Assembly (NCBI RefSeq): GCF_004348985.1
Contig: NZ_SMKW01000027.1
Coordinates: forward strand, 53,836-117,835
Direction: 5' to 3'
Length of the DNA stretch: 64,000 nucleotides
Source: Saccharopolyspora elongata
GTDB taxonomy: Bacteria; Actinomycetota; Actinomycetes; Mycobacteriales; Pseudonocardiaceae
Shown: in pieces, positions 50,472-58,966 of the stretch
How the letters are laid out: each line of letters opens with the position of its first letter
Position numbering within the stretch: position 1 is the first letter of the stretch
Position numbers and translations under genes: made by a program
Notes under the pieces: model-generated
Seen by the model: the letters and a program-made list of their open reading frames with translations, nothing else
Databases searched by the model: none
What the model was told of the DNA's origin: nothing

Positions 50472-52187
50472 TCAGGTGGTCCTCGCCTGATCTAGGTCGG
50501 GTGCGGGGAGCTCGGCGGCGTTGCTTTGGACGCGGGTGAGGATCTGCCCGATCCGGGCCCGGAAGTTGCTTTCGGCGGTGGCCTGCCGGTAGGTGAGCTC
50601 CTTCTCGCCTTGTTTGATGGTGCGACCGGTGAAGGCACTGGGGGCGACGGTGGCGAGCACACGTTCACCAACGCGGAGGGTGATGTGCTTGGCTTTCTGC
50701 TCCCACGCAGTGAGTCCGCGTTCAAGCAGATCGAAGTCCTCCCCCACCGTCCGGATCCCGACCATCACCCGCCGCACCACCGGGTCCAGGGCGTGCAGGA
50801 CGAGTTCGCCCGGCCGGTGGCCTTTATCCCACGGGATCGGCTCGGCACCGGCGGCACGCCGCAGGTCGGCGGACAGATTGTTGACGGCCTGCGCGAGATC
50901 CTCCGCTTGCGCGGTCATCTCCAGCAACGCGCCCGGCACCCGCGAGTCGGTGTCCAGTGCGGTCAACGGCAACGGGATGGAGTCGAAGTAAACGTCCTCG
51001 AACACCGCCGACTGCGTGCCGTACACCATGCCCAGCAACTCCAGCTGCACGGGATAGTCCGAGGCCATCAGCTCACGGCGGGCCCGCAACTCGTTGATCA
51101 ACCTGCTGGTGGCGAAACCCGCGGTGGTCGCGGTGGCCGCCCGGTCCTGGCGGTCGGTGGCCAGCAGCGCCTCCAGACCACGCCACGCCGCTTTCCCCTG
51201 CGGGTGGCGCCGAGGCCGCCGCGGCACGCTGGTTCCGTTCTTGCCGCCGGTTTTACCCGCGGAGGTGAGATTCCAGGCGGTGTGCGGCTCCACATCCGGA
51301 GTCGTACTGAGGCGGTCGCCGGCGGCCAACACCACCCGGGTCACCCACGGCCCGTCGGGGGTGGTGTCCGGGATGAGCCGGACCCGGCGCGATTGCCATG
51401 TCCACACATCCAGCAGGCCTGCGGCTTCGCGGGTGTGCCACTCCGAGCCCGCCACCGACAACTCGCTGCGGGTGTCAGGGGTGCGACGTTCCCACTGCGG
51501 CAGGTCATCGGAGCGCAACGCCGGGCCCGAGGGAACGTTGAGCAGCAGCGTGTCGAACAGCGTGCGCCCCATCGGGACGATCACCCCACACTGCCCCAAC
51601 GGGCCCGTGGGATTGCCGGTGGTTTTCCCCGCCTTGACGTTCGGGTCTCCCACCACACCCGTTTTGATCGCCGCGGTATCCCAGCAGTGCGCGTGCAGCA
51701 ACCACCGTGCCGCCTGCGCCGGCGTCAGCTCCAGCGGATCAGCGTCACTGCGGGAGGCGAAGAACGGCACGTTGTTGCCGCTGGCGGCCGTGGCCACCAG
51801 CACCGCGGACCCCTTCGTCTCGTCCTTCACGGTCCGCAGCCCCGCCACCTGCCCGAACGGATCACGCGGGTGGAACAGGTCGAACCGCTCCCGCTGCGCA
51901 TCGAGGTAGCGGTGGAGATCATCTTGTTGCTGTGGCGTGAATTCCCCGGCCTGGAACCACCGGGCCCACGCGCGGGTGTTCTCCGGGCGGCCCAGCGCGC
52001 GCACCACGACCGGCAGCAGCACCTGCCGCAGCAGCGCCGGTTTCTGCGTCGGCAGATCCACCACCAGGTCCTCGAACAGGTGCGCCTCGCAGATCGCCTG
52101 CCGCAACGACACCTCCACCGCCGCGCCACCACCCACCGGGCGCACGACCAGCCACGGCTGGTCAATCAGGTTGAACGACACGAACAC
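50472..52187 (-). CDS. casA: Cascade large subunit Cse1 (CasA, Cas8e)
   Basis: A 571-residue Cse1, which reads the PAM and recruits Cas3. N-terminal VSFNLIDQPWLVVRPVGGG, then HLFEDLVVDLPTQKPALLRQVLLPVVVRALG, FDLFHPRDPFGQVAG, SRSDADPLELTPAQAARWLLHAHCWDTAAIKTGVVGDPNVKAGKTTGNPTGPLGQCGVIVPMGRTLFDTLLLNV, and a C-terminal four-helix bundle. The start is GTG at 52187, or GTG at 52181 two codons on. The cas3 stop lies 68 bases upstream. Confidence 0.95.
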   Translation of the reverse strand: MFVSFNLIDQPWLVVRPVGGGAAVEVSLRQAICEAHLFEDLVVDLPTQKPALLRQVLLPVVVRALGRPENTRAWARWFQAGEFTPQQQDDLHRYLDAQRERFDLFHPRDPFGQVAGLRTVKDETKGSAVLVATAASGNNVPFFASRSDADPLELTPAQAARWLLHAHCWDTAAIKTGVVGDPNVKAGKTTGNPTGPLGQCGVIVPMGRTLFDTLLLNVPSGPALRSDDLPQWERRTPDTRSELSVAGSEWHTREAAGLLDVWTWQSRRVRLIPDTTPDGPWVTRVVLAAGDRLSTTPDVEPHTAWNLTSAGKTGGKNGTSVPRRPRRHPQGKAAWRGLEALLATDRQDRAATATTAGFATSRLINELRARRELMASDYPVQLELLGMVYGTQSAVFEDVYFDSIPLPLTALDTDSRVPGALLEMTAQAEDLAQAVNNLSADLRRAAGAEPIPWDKGHRPGELVLHALDPVVRRVMVGIRTVGEDFDLLERGLTAWEQKAKHITLRVGERVLATVAPSAFTGRTIKQGEKELTYRQATAESNFRARIGQILTRVQSNAAELPAPDLDQARTT

Positions 52188-52255
52188 CCCCAGACACCAA
52201 CACCCACTCCTTCCCTTTCACGACAGCCGGCCAGAGTCGACCGGGCTTTCCTGTG

Positions 52256-55150
52256 CTACTGCTTGGTTTCTTCCACCAGGCCGAGCTCGGTGTCGTAACG
52301 CACCACCGTCTCCCCCAGCTTCTTCCGGTGCTGCCCGTCGAGTTCGAGTGCGAGGCTGTAGCGCAGCCACGGATGCCCCTGCCAGCCCGGCAGGACCCGG
52401 CATTCCTGCACCGCGGCCTGCGACAACGTGGGCGGCAGGCGAACGGTGGCGCCCAGCACCTCGTCGAGCACCCCGTCCGGCACCTCACCGTTGGGTCCCA
52501 GCGCCCGCCCGGCCAGCGTGCGGTACCGGTCGCCGTCGGCGACCACGAGGATCACCTCCACACCCCGCTCGCCGTCACGGACCACAGCCTCCATCAACGA
52601 CTCGCTGCCCCCACCGGACACGCCATCGGAATGCAGCCCCTCCAGCGTCGGGGCTTCGTGTTCCCCGAGCCGGGTCAGCAGAAACGGTGTCGCCCCCGCC
52701 GCACGAGCCGACTGCTCCTGCTCCCAATCCGTGCGCGCGGCGGTCTCGGCCTCCACCCAGCCTTCCGGCACCAGCGGCTGCCCGGAATACACCCGGTCCA
52801 CCAACTCCGGCACTACTGTGGGAATGCGCCATCCGGTCTCGCGGGCGCGGCTGACTTCCGCCGCGGTCCGCAGCAGCAGGTAGCGGCCGTAAATCTTCTC
52901 GCTGGCATACAACAACCGCGGCGGCCGGTCACCGGTGTCGTCGAACCCGGTCACCACCACCCTCGGCTGCTCCACTGAGGACGGACGAACGGTTCCGGCG
53001 TGGCGGTGCAGGCGGCCGATCCGCTGCAGCAGCAGGTCGATCGGCGCCAGATCGGTGACCAGCAGATCAGTGTCCACGTCGAAGGACTGCTCGGCCAACT
53101 GGGTGGCCACCAGAATCAGCCGGGCCGGACGCGGCGGCCTCGGATCGTCCCCGGGTTTCGGTGGCGGCCCCAACAGCTGCAGGCAGTCCTCGGTGCGATC
53201 CGCGCGGGCCTGCACCGTCAACCGTGCGTGCAACAACCGCACATCGTCACCGAACCGGGCCTGCAGCTCCGCGAACGTGGACTGCGCACGAGCCACCGTA
53301 TTCCGGATGACCAACGCACACCCTCCCACGGCCAGCCACTGTTCCAGCAGGTCGGCGACCGCACGATCACCCGCATCCAGCGCCGCCCGCCGCTGCTCGG
53401 TCGTCGAGCCCGCACCGAGCATCTGCTCGGACAAGATCTCCACTTCTACCGGCACATCCGGCCGCCACGCCGCCGCTTCCCGCACGTCGAAACGCGGTGC
53501 GGCACGGTCGTCGTCCAGCCAGGCCGCGGTGACCCGCGGATAGCCCACCGGCTCCGGCGGGGCGGGAAAGGCTGCTTCCTCCTTCGACGCCGCCCCCAGC
53601 AGGTAGGCGTCGATGAACTCCCGACGCTGGGAGGGCGGCAACGTCGCCGACAACAGCACCACCGGCACCCCGGCCTGCCCCAACCACCGCAACCCCTCGC
53701 GCAGGAACTGCGACATGTAGACGTCGGCGGCGTGGACCTCGTCGAGGATCACGACTTTGCCCGCCAGGCCCGCCGTCCGCAGCATCACGTGCTTGGTACG
53801 CGTCGCCGCGAACAACAACTGGTCGATCGTGCCCACCACGAACGGACACAACAAACCCCGCTTCGACCCCAGAAACCACTGCGCCGGCGCCTGCCGCTCC
53901 GCCACCGCGTCTGCCGGAGCCTGCGACACCGCCGCGAGACCATACTCATCGTCTCCGCAATGCATGCCGTACTCGTCGACACCAGCGAACCGGCGATCCA
54001 ACTCCGCATCGGCGGCCAGCAGCGCCGTCCACTCCTTGTTGAACATCCGCTTGCCATGCAACAACGCCACCTGACCCGCCAGCCCGGCATCGATAGCGCC
54101 CGCCCAGGACCGCACCTGGCTGAACATCGGGTCGCTGGTGGCCTGCGTCGGCATCCCCACAAACACCCCGTCAGCACCGAACCGGGCCGCCAACTCCTCC
54201 GCCGCCACCAGCGCGGCTTTCGTCTTGCCCTCCCCCATCGGCGCCTCAACGACCAGCAGACCCGGCGCCTGCATCGCACGCGCCGCCTCCAGCACCGCCA
54301 GCTGAGAATCCCGTGGCGCGTGCCCGAAACGGGCCTCGAACACCCCACTCGCCGGTGCGGTCAGGGATCCCCAGCCGCCGCGCAGCCCCAACTCCGCCCA
54401 CGCGCGCCCAGCCCGCTTCCGGGCCGCCTCCATGCTGACCTCATCGAGGTCATCCACGCCGACGAAGTGGTGCTCGTCGCTGGCGATCCAGTCCGCCATC
54501 ACCACCAGACCACTCACATGCAGCTGCGCCGCCCGCGACGGCACCGACACCGGCTGCACCGCCCCGACACCGGCGAACCCCAGAGCCTGGGTAAACCAGC
54601 GAACCAACTCCTGCTGCACACGCGGCCAATTGCCCTCGCCCCGCAACTGCCCCTGAGCGCGCCGCGGCTCGGGCAACTGCCCCTCCGCCGGGAACAGCCC
54701 ATGATGCCCCGCCACCAGCGGCCACACCCACTCCACCTGCTCCGGGCTCCACCCCGCATCGGAAAGCACCGACCTCAGCAGAAACCCGCCCGCCCGGTCA
54801 TGTCGCCACCGGTGCTTCGCCGCCGTCGGCTCATGCCACGACAGCCCGGCCTCCCGAACAGCACGCGCGCCTTCCGGCCACAACCGCTGATGCGCCGGCG
54901 TTGCCTTACCGCAGTCATGCACCCCGCACAACCACGCCAACAGCACCCGGCCCCGCCCCGGCCCGCCGGCCACCTCGTCCAACCAGGCTCGCGTCGACGG
55001 TGCCAGGAAGTGGTCCCACAGCAGCTCGCCCACCGCCGCCGCATCCACCAAATGCGACACCAGCAGATTCATCCGGCCAGCGGCCTTCTCCGGCGACTTC
55101 CCCCACAACACCCCCAACCACCGGAGAACATCCGCATCGAAGCCCTGCAC
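52256..55150 (-). CDS. cas3: CRISPR-associated helicase-nuclease Cas3 (type I-E)
   Basis: A 964-residue Cas3, recruited by Cascade to unwind and degrade the target DNA. The HD nuclease is N-terminal (VSHLVDAAAVGELLWDHFL, WLCGVHDCGKATPAHQ, and VAGHHGLFP). The SF2 helicase follows: Walker A EAPMGEGKTKAALVAAEEL, DEVHAADVYMSQFLREGLRWL, LLSATLPPSQR, and motif VI QRIGRLHRHAG. All key residues appear present. The start is GTG at 55150. It is the first gene of the leftward cas operon. Confidence 0.97.
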   Translation of the reverse strand: MQGFDADVLRWLGVLWGKSPEKAAGRMNLLVSHLVDAAAVGELLWDHFLAPSTRAWLDEVAGGPGRGRVLLAWLCGVHDCGKATPAHQRLWPEGARAVREAGLSWHEPTAAKHRWRHDRAGGFLLRSVLSDAGWSPEQVEWVWPLVAGHHGLFPAEGQLPEPRRAQGQLRGEGNWPRVQQELVRWFTQALGFAGVGAVQPVSVPSRAAQLHVSGLVVMADWIASDEHHFVGVDDLDEVSMEAARKRAGRAWAELGLRGGWGSLTAPASGVFEARFGHAPRDSQLAVLEAARAMQAPGLLVVEAPMGEGKTKAALVAAEELAARFGADGVFVGMPTQATSDPMFSQVRSWAGAIDAGLAGQVALLHGKRMFNKEWTALLAADAELDRRFAGVDEYGMHCGDDEYGLAAVSQAPADAVAERQAPAQWFLGSKRGLLCPFVVGTIDQLLFAATRTKHVMLRTAGLAGKVVILDEVHAADVYMSQFLREGLRWLGQAGVPVVLLSATLPPSQRREFIDAYLLGAASKEEAAFPAPPEPVGYPRVTAAWLDDDRAAPRFDVREAAAWRPDVPVEVEILSEQMLGAGSTTEQRRAALDAGDRAVADLLEQWLAVGGCALVIRNTVARAQSTFAELQARFGDDVRLLHARLTVQARADRTEDCLQLLGPPPKPGDDPRPPRPARLILVATQLAEQSFDVDTDLLVTDLAPIDLLLQRIGRLHRHAGTVRPSSVEQPRVVVTGFDDTGDRPPRLLYASEKIYGRYLLLRTAAEVSRARETGWRIPTVVPELVDRVYSGQPLVPEGWVEAETAARTDWEQEQSARAAGATPFLLTRLGEHEAPTLEGLHSDGVSGGGSESLMEAVVRDGERGVEVILVVADGDRYRTLAGRALGPNGEVPDGVLDEVLGATVRLPPTLSQAAVQECRVLPGWQGHPWLRYSLALELDGQHRKKLGETVVRYDTELGLVEETKQ

Positions 55151-55296
55151 TCAACCCCCTGAACAGCGACCAGTCACCAACAAGGCACGCACCGTAGCCG
55201 ACAGCCCCGACAACCCCCACCCCCAGGCGAGAAGCCCCAGCAAACCCACGAAGCGACGCCAACCGATGCGAGCCCAAGTTCAGGAACGAACCCAGG

Positions 55297-55557
55297 TCAG
55301 CGCCGGGCCGACGACCGCATCGTCTCCAGCACCACCGACCGAAGAACGGCGTAGGCCGATGCGAGTTCCACGTTCTCCCGCCGCAAACGCTCCAACTCCG
55401 TACCCTGCTCCGACGCACGCTCCTGCCACACCCAGCTCGCGACCGTTTCGCAGCTGATCCCCAGCTTCCTGGCCGCCTGCTTCACAGCCCTCCCTTCTGA
55501 TTCAAGAATCGCCTGCACCGTACGAATGCGAACGTCCGCCCCATGCCGCTTCGGCAC
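55297..55557 (-). CDS. IS3 OrfA-like helix-turn-helix protein
   Basis: An 86-residue protein: MPKRHGADVRIRTVQAILESEGRAVKQAARKLGISCETVASWVWQERASEQGTELERLRRENVELASAYAVLRSVVLETMRSSARR. It has the layout of an IS3 OrfA (helix-turn-helix, then leucine zipper), but no OrfB follows. GTG 55557 has a good GAGGAG site. It is 146 bases upstream of cas3 and reads the same way, so it may be an IS trace or a small regulator of the cas operon. Confidence 0.6.
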   Translation of the reverse strand: MPKRHGADVRIRTVQAILESEGRAVKQAARKLGISCETVASWVWQERASEQGTELERLRRENVELASAYAVLRSVVLETMRSSARR

Positions 55558-55939
55558 CTCAACTCCTCACTGTTGACATCCGAACGATCACCGATCGTAG
55601 CGACATGGGCGACGTTGATCAAATAAGGTTCGTATTCGAAGTCGCCCATAGCGTTTTGCGTGGTTCAGCTTGCGAGATCAGACGGCTGTGCCGATGCGGG
55701 CCAGCCGTCATGTTTGAATGCAGGGCACGGCCCTGCTCGCTCTCGGCATGCACCCGAGAAAGCGGGGATGGTCCAAAGGTGCGTATTGCCTTGATGACAT
55801 GAAGACAGTTAGGCCCCGCAATGCGGGGAACACAGCCCGCAGGACAAGCCCCTGCGGGCTCCTTCAACCCCGCCAGCAACCAGCAAGCGGACTAAACCAA
55901 ATAGCCGCTATCAGCAGCTAAACACGCTGGTCAACGAGC
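55558..55939 (+). promoter_or_regulatory. Leader region of CRISPR array 2
   Basis: A gene-free stretch of 382 bases just before the first repeat of array 2. Its last part holds the conserved leader core (GCTAAACACGCTGGTCAACG), shared with array 1. It also contains two hairpins, CCCCGC AAT GCGGGG (55814-55828) and AGCCCGCAGG with CCTGCGGGCT (55834-55860). The short frames here look spurious. The promoter for array 2, and possibly that of the leftward HTH-cas operon, must lie here. Confidence 0.65.
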
Positions 55940-56759
55940 GTCGGCCCCGTGTCGCGGGCGGGGATGGTATCCAGGCGGCCAAGATCTACAGCCCGGCTTA
56001 CGTCGGCCCCGTGTCGCGGGCGGGGATGGTTCTCGCGCGCCGGGAGCGGAGCGAGATATGCAAAAGTCGGCCCCGCGCTCGCGGGGATGGTTCGTGGGTG
56101 ATCTGGTACTCCACCGCCGAACTGTCGTCGGCCCCGGCGCTCGCGGGGATGGTTCCCGCAGCGACTTTGCCCTGATTGTCCTGTTCTTGTCGGCCCCGCG
56201 CTCGCGGGGATGGTTCTCGCTTCGGGACAGAGATCCACGATGTCGGCCGGTCGGCCCCGCGCTCGCGGGGATGGTTCGCAGTATCGGCGCGCGGTGTCGA
56301 TGGCCGAGGAGTCGGCCCCGCGCTCGCGGGGATGGTTCGACGTGTCCCATGAACCCGAAGCCCTGCACCGTGCCGGCCCCGCGTTCGCGGGATGGTTCCG
56401 CGCAGCAGGATACCGCGAGCAGTTCCCGCCGTCGGCCCGCGCTCGTGGGGATGGTTCCGCGACAGTCCTGGATTCCGTGGCCGCCGCCAGGTCAGCCCCG
56501 CGTTCGCGGGGATGATTCCAAAGAGCAGGAGACTGACAAGGTCAAGGCTCTGTCGGCCCCGCACACGCGGGGATGGCTCTCAGCTCGCCCTTGCGCCATC
56601 TGTAGTTGAGACGTCGGCCCCGCGCACGCGGGGATGGTTCTTCGTCGAGGTCGACGAACCTCACCACCGCGGTGTCGGCCTCGCGCGCGGGGACGGTTTC
56701 ATCCGAAAGCGGTTCCCGATTCGCGAGGGAGTCCGCCCCGCGCAAGCGGGGATGGTTCA
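55940..56759 (+). CRISPR. CRISPR array 2, type I-E, 14 repeats
   Basis: Fourteen repeats, period 57-64, transcribed rightward from the leader. Repeats 3-7 read GTCGGCCC with core CCCCGCGCTCGCGGGG, differing from array 1 by one loop base (T for A). The two leader-next repeats (55940, 56002) are odd: CCCCGTGTCGCGGGCGGGG, two bases longer. Distal repeats from 56372 on have deletions and substitutions (GCCGG, GTCAG, GTCCG, TCGCGCGCGG). Starts: 55940, 56002, 56066, 56127, 56189, 56250, 56311, 56372, 56431, 56491, 56552, 56613, 56674, 56731. Confidence 0.95.
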
Positions 56760-56858
56760 GGGTCCTTGGTGCGCATGACGAGCCCATGTCCACAACGCAT
56801 CGCGTACGGTTGCCGACGTCATCGTGGCTGATGCGTCACGGAAAGGACCGACGGAGAC

Positions 56859-57221
56859 ATGACCGGAACCACAATGCAGGCACTGAGCACGGTGACCACT
56901 GCAGGTGTCATGGTCGCACTCCTTTGCACGTCGATCGAGATCGCGTTGCGCCGCCAACACGGAATGCCGTTGCGGTCGTTGCGGCCCCTCCCCTGGCTAG
57001 CCTTGGCCGCGATGGACTTCGTCGCCGTCTACCTGCTGCAACTGTCTACAGCATGGGTCCCGCAGGGATTCTTGGTGTTGTCGATGCTGTTCGGTGGATT
57101 GATCGGCATCAACATCGTCTGGGTGCTGGCCTGGCGGCGGGGTCGGCGAAAAGCACCGGAAAACGCCGCAGTTCTGGACTCGTTTGAAGTCGGCGAGGGC
57201 GACCGAGACGATCTGCGGTAG
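56859..57221 (+). CDS. Small membrane protein (3 TM)
   Basis: A 120-residue hydrophobic protein: three helices are visible (TVTTAGVMVALLCTSIEIAL, LPWLALAAMDFVAVYLLQL, GFLVLSMLFGGLIGINIVWVLAW), a basic stop-transfer RRGRRK and an acidic tail VGEGDRDDLR. The ATG has CGGAG shortly upstream. I recognise no family. It begins 99 bases after the last repeat of array 2 and ends before a strong terminator. Confidence 0.6.
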   Translation: MTGTTMQALSTVTTAGVMVALLCTSIEIALRRQHGMPLRSLRPLPWLALAAMDFVAVYLLQLSTAWVPQGFLVLSMLFGGLIGINIVWVLAWRRGRRKAPENAAVLDSFEVGEGDRDDLR

Positions 57222-57391
57222 CTCGCCAGATTGCCGCTGCTACCCGACCCTACGTCGAACCGCACACGCTTTGATCGTGACTGAAGCCATCATCATCGCT
57301 GAATCTGGGCGGCTGCGCAGCAGTAGGTTCGTCATCAAGCCGGGGCAGCTACTCCCCACCGCGTACCTGAGCTGAAATGCACCAGCATGCT

Positions 57392-57444
57392 GTCACGGTT
57401 CTGGGTGAGCCGCTGTTCTGTGCGGCTCCGCCCAGACCCGTGAC
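57392..57444. terminator. Bidirectional hairpin between convergent genes
   Basis: Arms GTCACGG...GAGCCGC and GCGGCTC...CCGTGAC pair over about 20 bp with small bulges (CTGGG/CCCAG inside) around TGTTCTGT. It lies between the membrane-protein gene and the leftward gene at 57452. Confidence 0.75.
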
Positions 57445-57451
57445 GTGTTGG

Positions 57452-57895
57452 CTAGCGCTGCAGCATGCCCTGCACCACGGCCCGCGCAACAGCTTGGGCC
57501 GCCGCGCCGACCGCTAGCCAGCCGTCCGAGGCGTCAGCACTCCACTCCATGACCCTGTACTGCTGGAGCAGCGCTGCCAGAGCCGGTGACGATTCCGCTG
57601 GGAGCGCTGTGCCTTCGCGAAGCATGGAGATCGCTTGCCTCTGGTCAGAGACAGCGTGGCCTCGCTCGGCGAGTAGGCAACGAGCCACATCCAGACTTTT
57701 CATGTCCGCGCTCAGCCACCCCGTGGGTGGATTTAGCCCGACGGAGATCGTGATCTGGGCCTCGATGAGGTCAGCGAGCAAGCTGGATGACTCGGCCGGC
57801 AGCGTCGCTCCGGTCTGCAGGACGTTGATCGCACGGTCCATGTCGTCACCACTAGCCACGTCGATCTCCCCACCGTGTTCGAAGGCTTCTGCCAA
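57452..57895 (-). CDS. Hypothetical protein with an internal duplication
   Basis: A 147-residue soluble, Ala/Leu-rich protein. Two matching halves can be seen: AINVLQTGATLPAESSSLLADLIEAQITIS (from about residue 22) and AISMLREGTALPAESSPALAALLQQYRVMEW (from about residue 87). Each repeat is a helix pair followed by a variable part with PTGWLSA or SDGWLAVGAAAQ. No family recognised. Its neighbours suggest an element-borne gene. Confidence 0.55.
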   Translation of the reverse strand: MAEAFEHGGEIDVASGDDMDRAINVLQTGATLPAESSSLLADLIEAQITISVGLNPPTGWLSADMKSLDVARCLLAERGHAVSDQRQAISMLREGTALPAESSPALAALLQQYRVMEWSADASDGWLAVGAAAQAVARAVVQGMLQR

Positions 57896-58004
57896 CGCAT
57901 TCTCCGTGTGTCCTATTGCGACACGCCGATCAGGTCCGTCGTAGCGACGAGCTCACCCAGGAATCACCGGGGCGTACACCTCTGGCCACGGATCGTCACG
58001 ATCC

Positions 58005-58192
58005 GGCTGGGCCGCCGCACTGTGCCTTGTTACTGGGGGGATGTCCAGCAAAACGCGCTGGACATCCCCCCCAGCAGCAAGGCCTTCGTATTCGGCCCCG
58101 CCCGGACGCGCGACGTCTCCATATTTCCGTCACGACCGGAATCCCGGGGAGGCAACCCACATATTCCACACCAATGAGAATCGGAGTGAATG
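58005..58192 (+). promoter_or_regulatory. Structured leader A: long hairpin before the 76-aa gene
   Basis: The stem CTGGGGGGATGTCCAGC pairs with GCTGGACATCCCCCCAG (58033 to about 58075) around the loop AAAACGC, extended by weaker outer pairing (GCCTTG...CAAGGC). About 109 bases separate the hairpin from the ATG. Both the hairpin and the following leader are similar to the stretch at 58782-58966. Confidence 0.65.
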
Positions 58193-58423
58193 ATGCCGAC
58201 GTACACCGTCGCCGGTTTGACCAACCCGACTACGAGAGCCGTGCTCATCTCGGCCGTCTTCAAGGGGAGCCTGAAAGAGGTTTCAACGCGGCACAAGTGC
58301 GGAGAGTGGGGTCAGTGGACCCGGTTCACCGACGTCGTTGAGGCCGAGAACCCCGCACGAGCGGAGGCGATGGTCAGCGCCCGCTTCACGATGCCGTTGA
58401 GCGTCGCCGAGCAGCCCGTCTGA
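58193..58423 (+). CDS. Small hypothetical protein with structured leader
   Basis: A 76-residue protein: MPTYTVAGLTNPTTRAVLISAVFKGSLKEVSTRHKCGEWGQWTRFTDVVEAENPARAEAMVSARFTMPLSVAEQPV. ATG 58193 has GGAG 6 bases upstream; an ATG at 58190 is also possible. Its size, strand-rich start and single Cys do not match a family I know. It is the first of three element genes with long hairpin leaders. Confidence 0.6.
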   Translation: MPTYTVAGLTNPTTRAVLISAVFKGSLKEVSTRHKCGEWGQWTRFTDVVEAENPARAEAMVSARFTMPLSVAEQPV

Positions 58424-58433
58424 TCCTTGATCG

Positions 58434-58470
58434 CCACGGCCGCCCGTGTACGACAGGTGGGCGGTCGTGG
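58434..58470 (+). terminator. Terminator after the 76-aa gene
   Basis: CCACGGCCGCCC pairs with GGGCGGTCGTGG with one mismatch around a 14-base loop, starting 11 bases after the stop. Confidence 0.65.
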
Positions 58471-58781
58471 CGACGTGCCGGGCGCCGGCCTCAACGTAGT
58501 ACGCGGCGGTCTACTCCTGCGATCCCGCTCCCATTTCAGGGCAACGACAGCGCCGGCGAGCGAGGAGGCACCCGAGAGCGGCGCATTACGTCGCCTTTTC
58601 CGGTTGCTGCGGCTGGCTGAACCCGCCCAGCCGTAGGAAAAATGAGGGTCTTCCGAGGTAGTGGATCAGTTGGCTTCCCGGCCCCATTCGGGCTTCAGCA
58701 GCTGCCGTTGGAACGCCGCCTGGGTCTGCGGCCGCAAGCCTGTCGACTTGGCTTCTTTCCGCGTATCAACGGGCGTGCTCC
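58471..58781. other. Gene-free stretch upstream of leader B
   Basis: About 310 bases without a convincing gene. On the minus strand a frame ends LRPQTQAAFQRQLLKPEWGREAN (stop near 58666), which looks like a real protein end, but its upstream part is the hairpin of leader B, so at most a fragment survives. Confidence 0.35.
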
Positions 58782-58966
58782 GGGCGGAGCCGCCGCACCG
58801 TGCCTTGCTGCTGTGGGGATGTCCAGCAAAAAGCGCTGGACATCCCCACAGCAGCAAGGCTTTCGGGTGCGGCCCGCCCGGAATCATGACAGTCACGCAC
58901 TCCTGATGTCCGGGCTGGGAGGCCAAATCCCTGGTATCCACTCAGATCCACAGCCAAGGACTGATC
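58782..58966 (+). promoter_or_regulatory. Structured leader B: 26-bp perfect hairpin before the ParB-like gene
   Basis: Arms at 58802-58827 and 58835-58860 pair perfectly over 26 bp (tip ATGTCCAGC / GCTGGACAT) around the loop AAAAAGC. The flanks match leader A: GCCGCCGCAC.GTGCCTTG before, and a related 106-base leader with GGGAGGC.AA and TATTCCAC/TATCCAC sections after, up to the ATG. Confidence 0.75.

Noticed and set aside
55814..55828. CCCCGCAATGCGGGG as an extra degenerate CRISPR repeat in the leader of array 2
   Set aside because: Only the palindromic core agrees. It lacks the GTCGG start and the ATGGTTC end, and the distance to the first repeat does not fit the array period.
58427..58636. 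69-codon plus-strand frame after the 76-aa gene
   Set aside because: Its start lies in the terminator hairpin and the sequence is Arg/Ala-rich without pattern.
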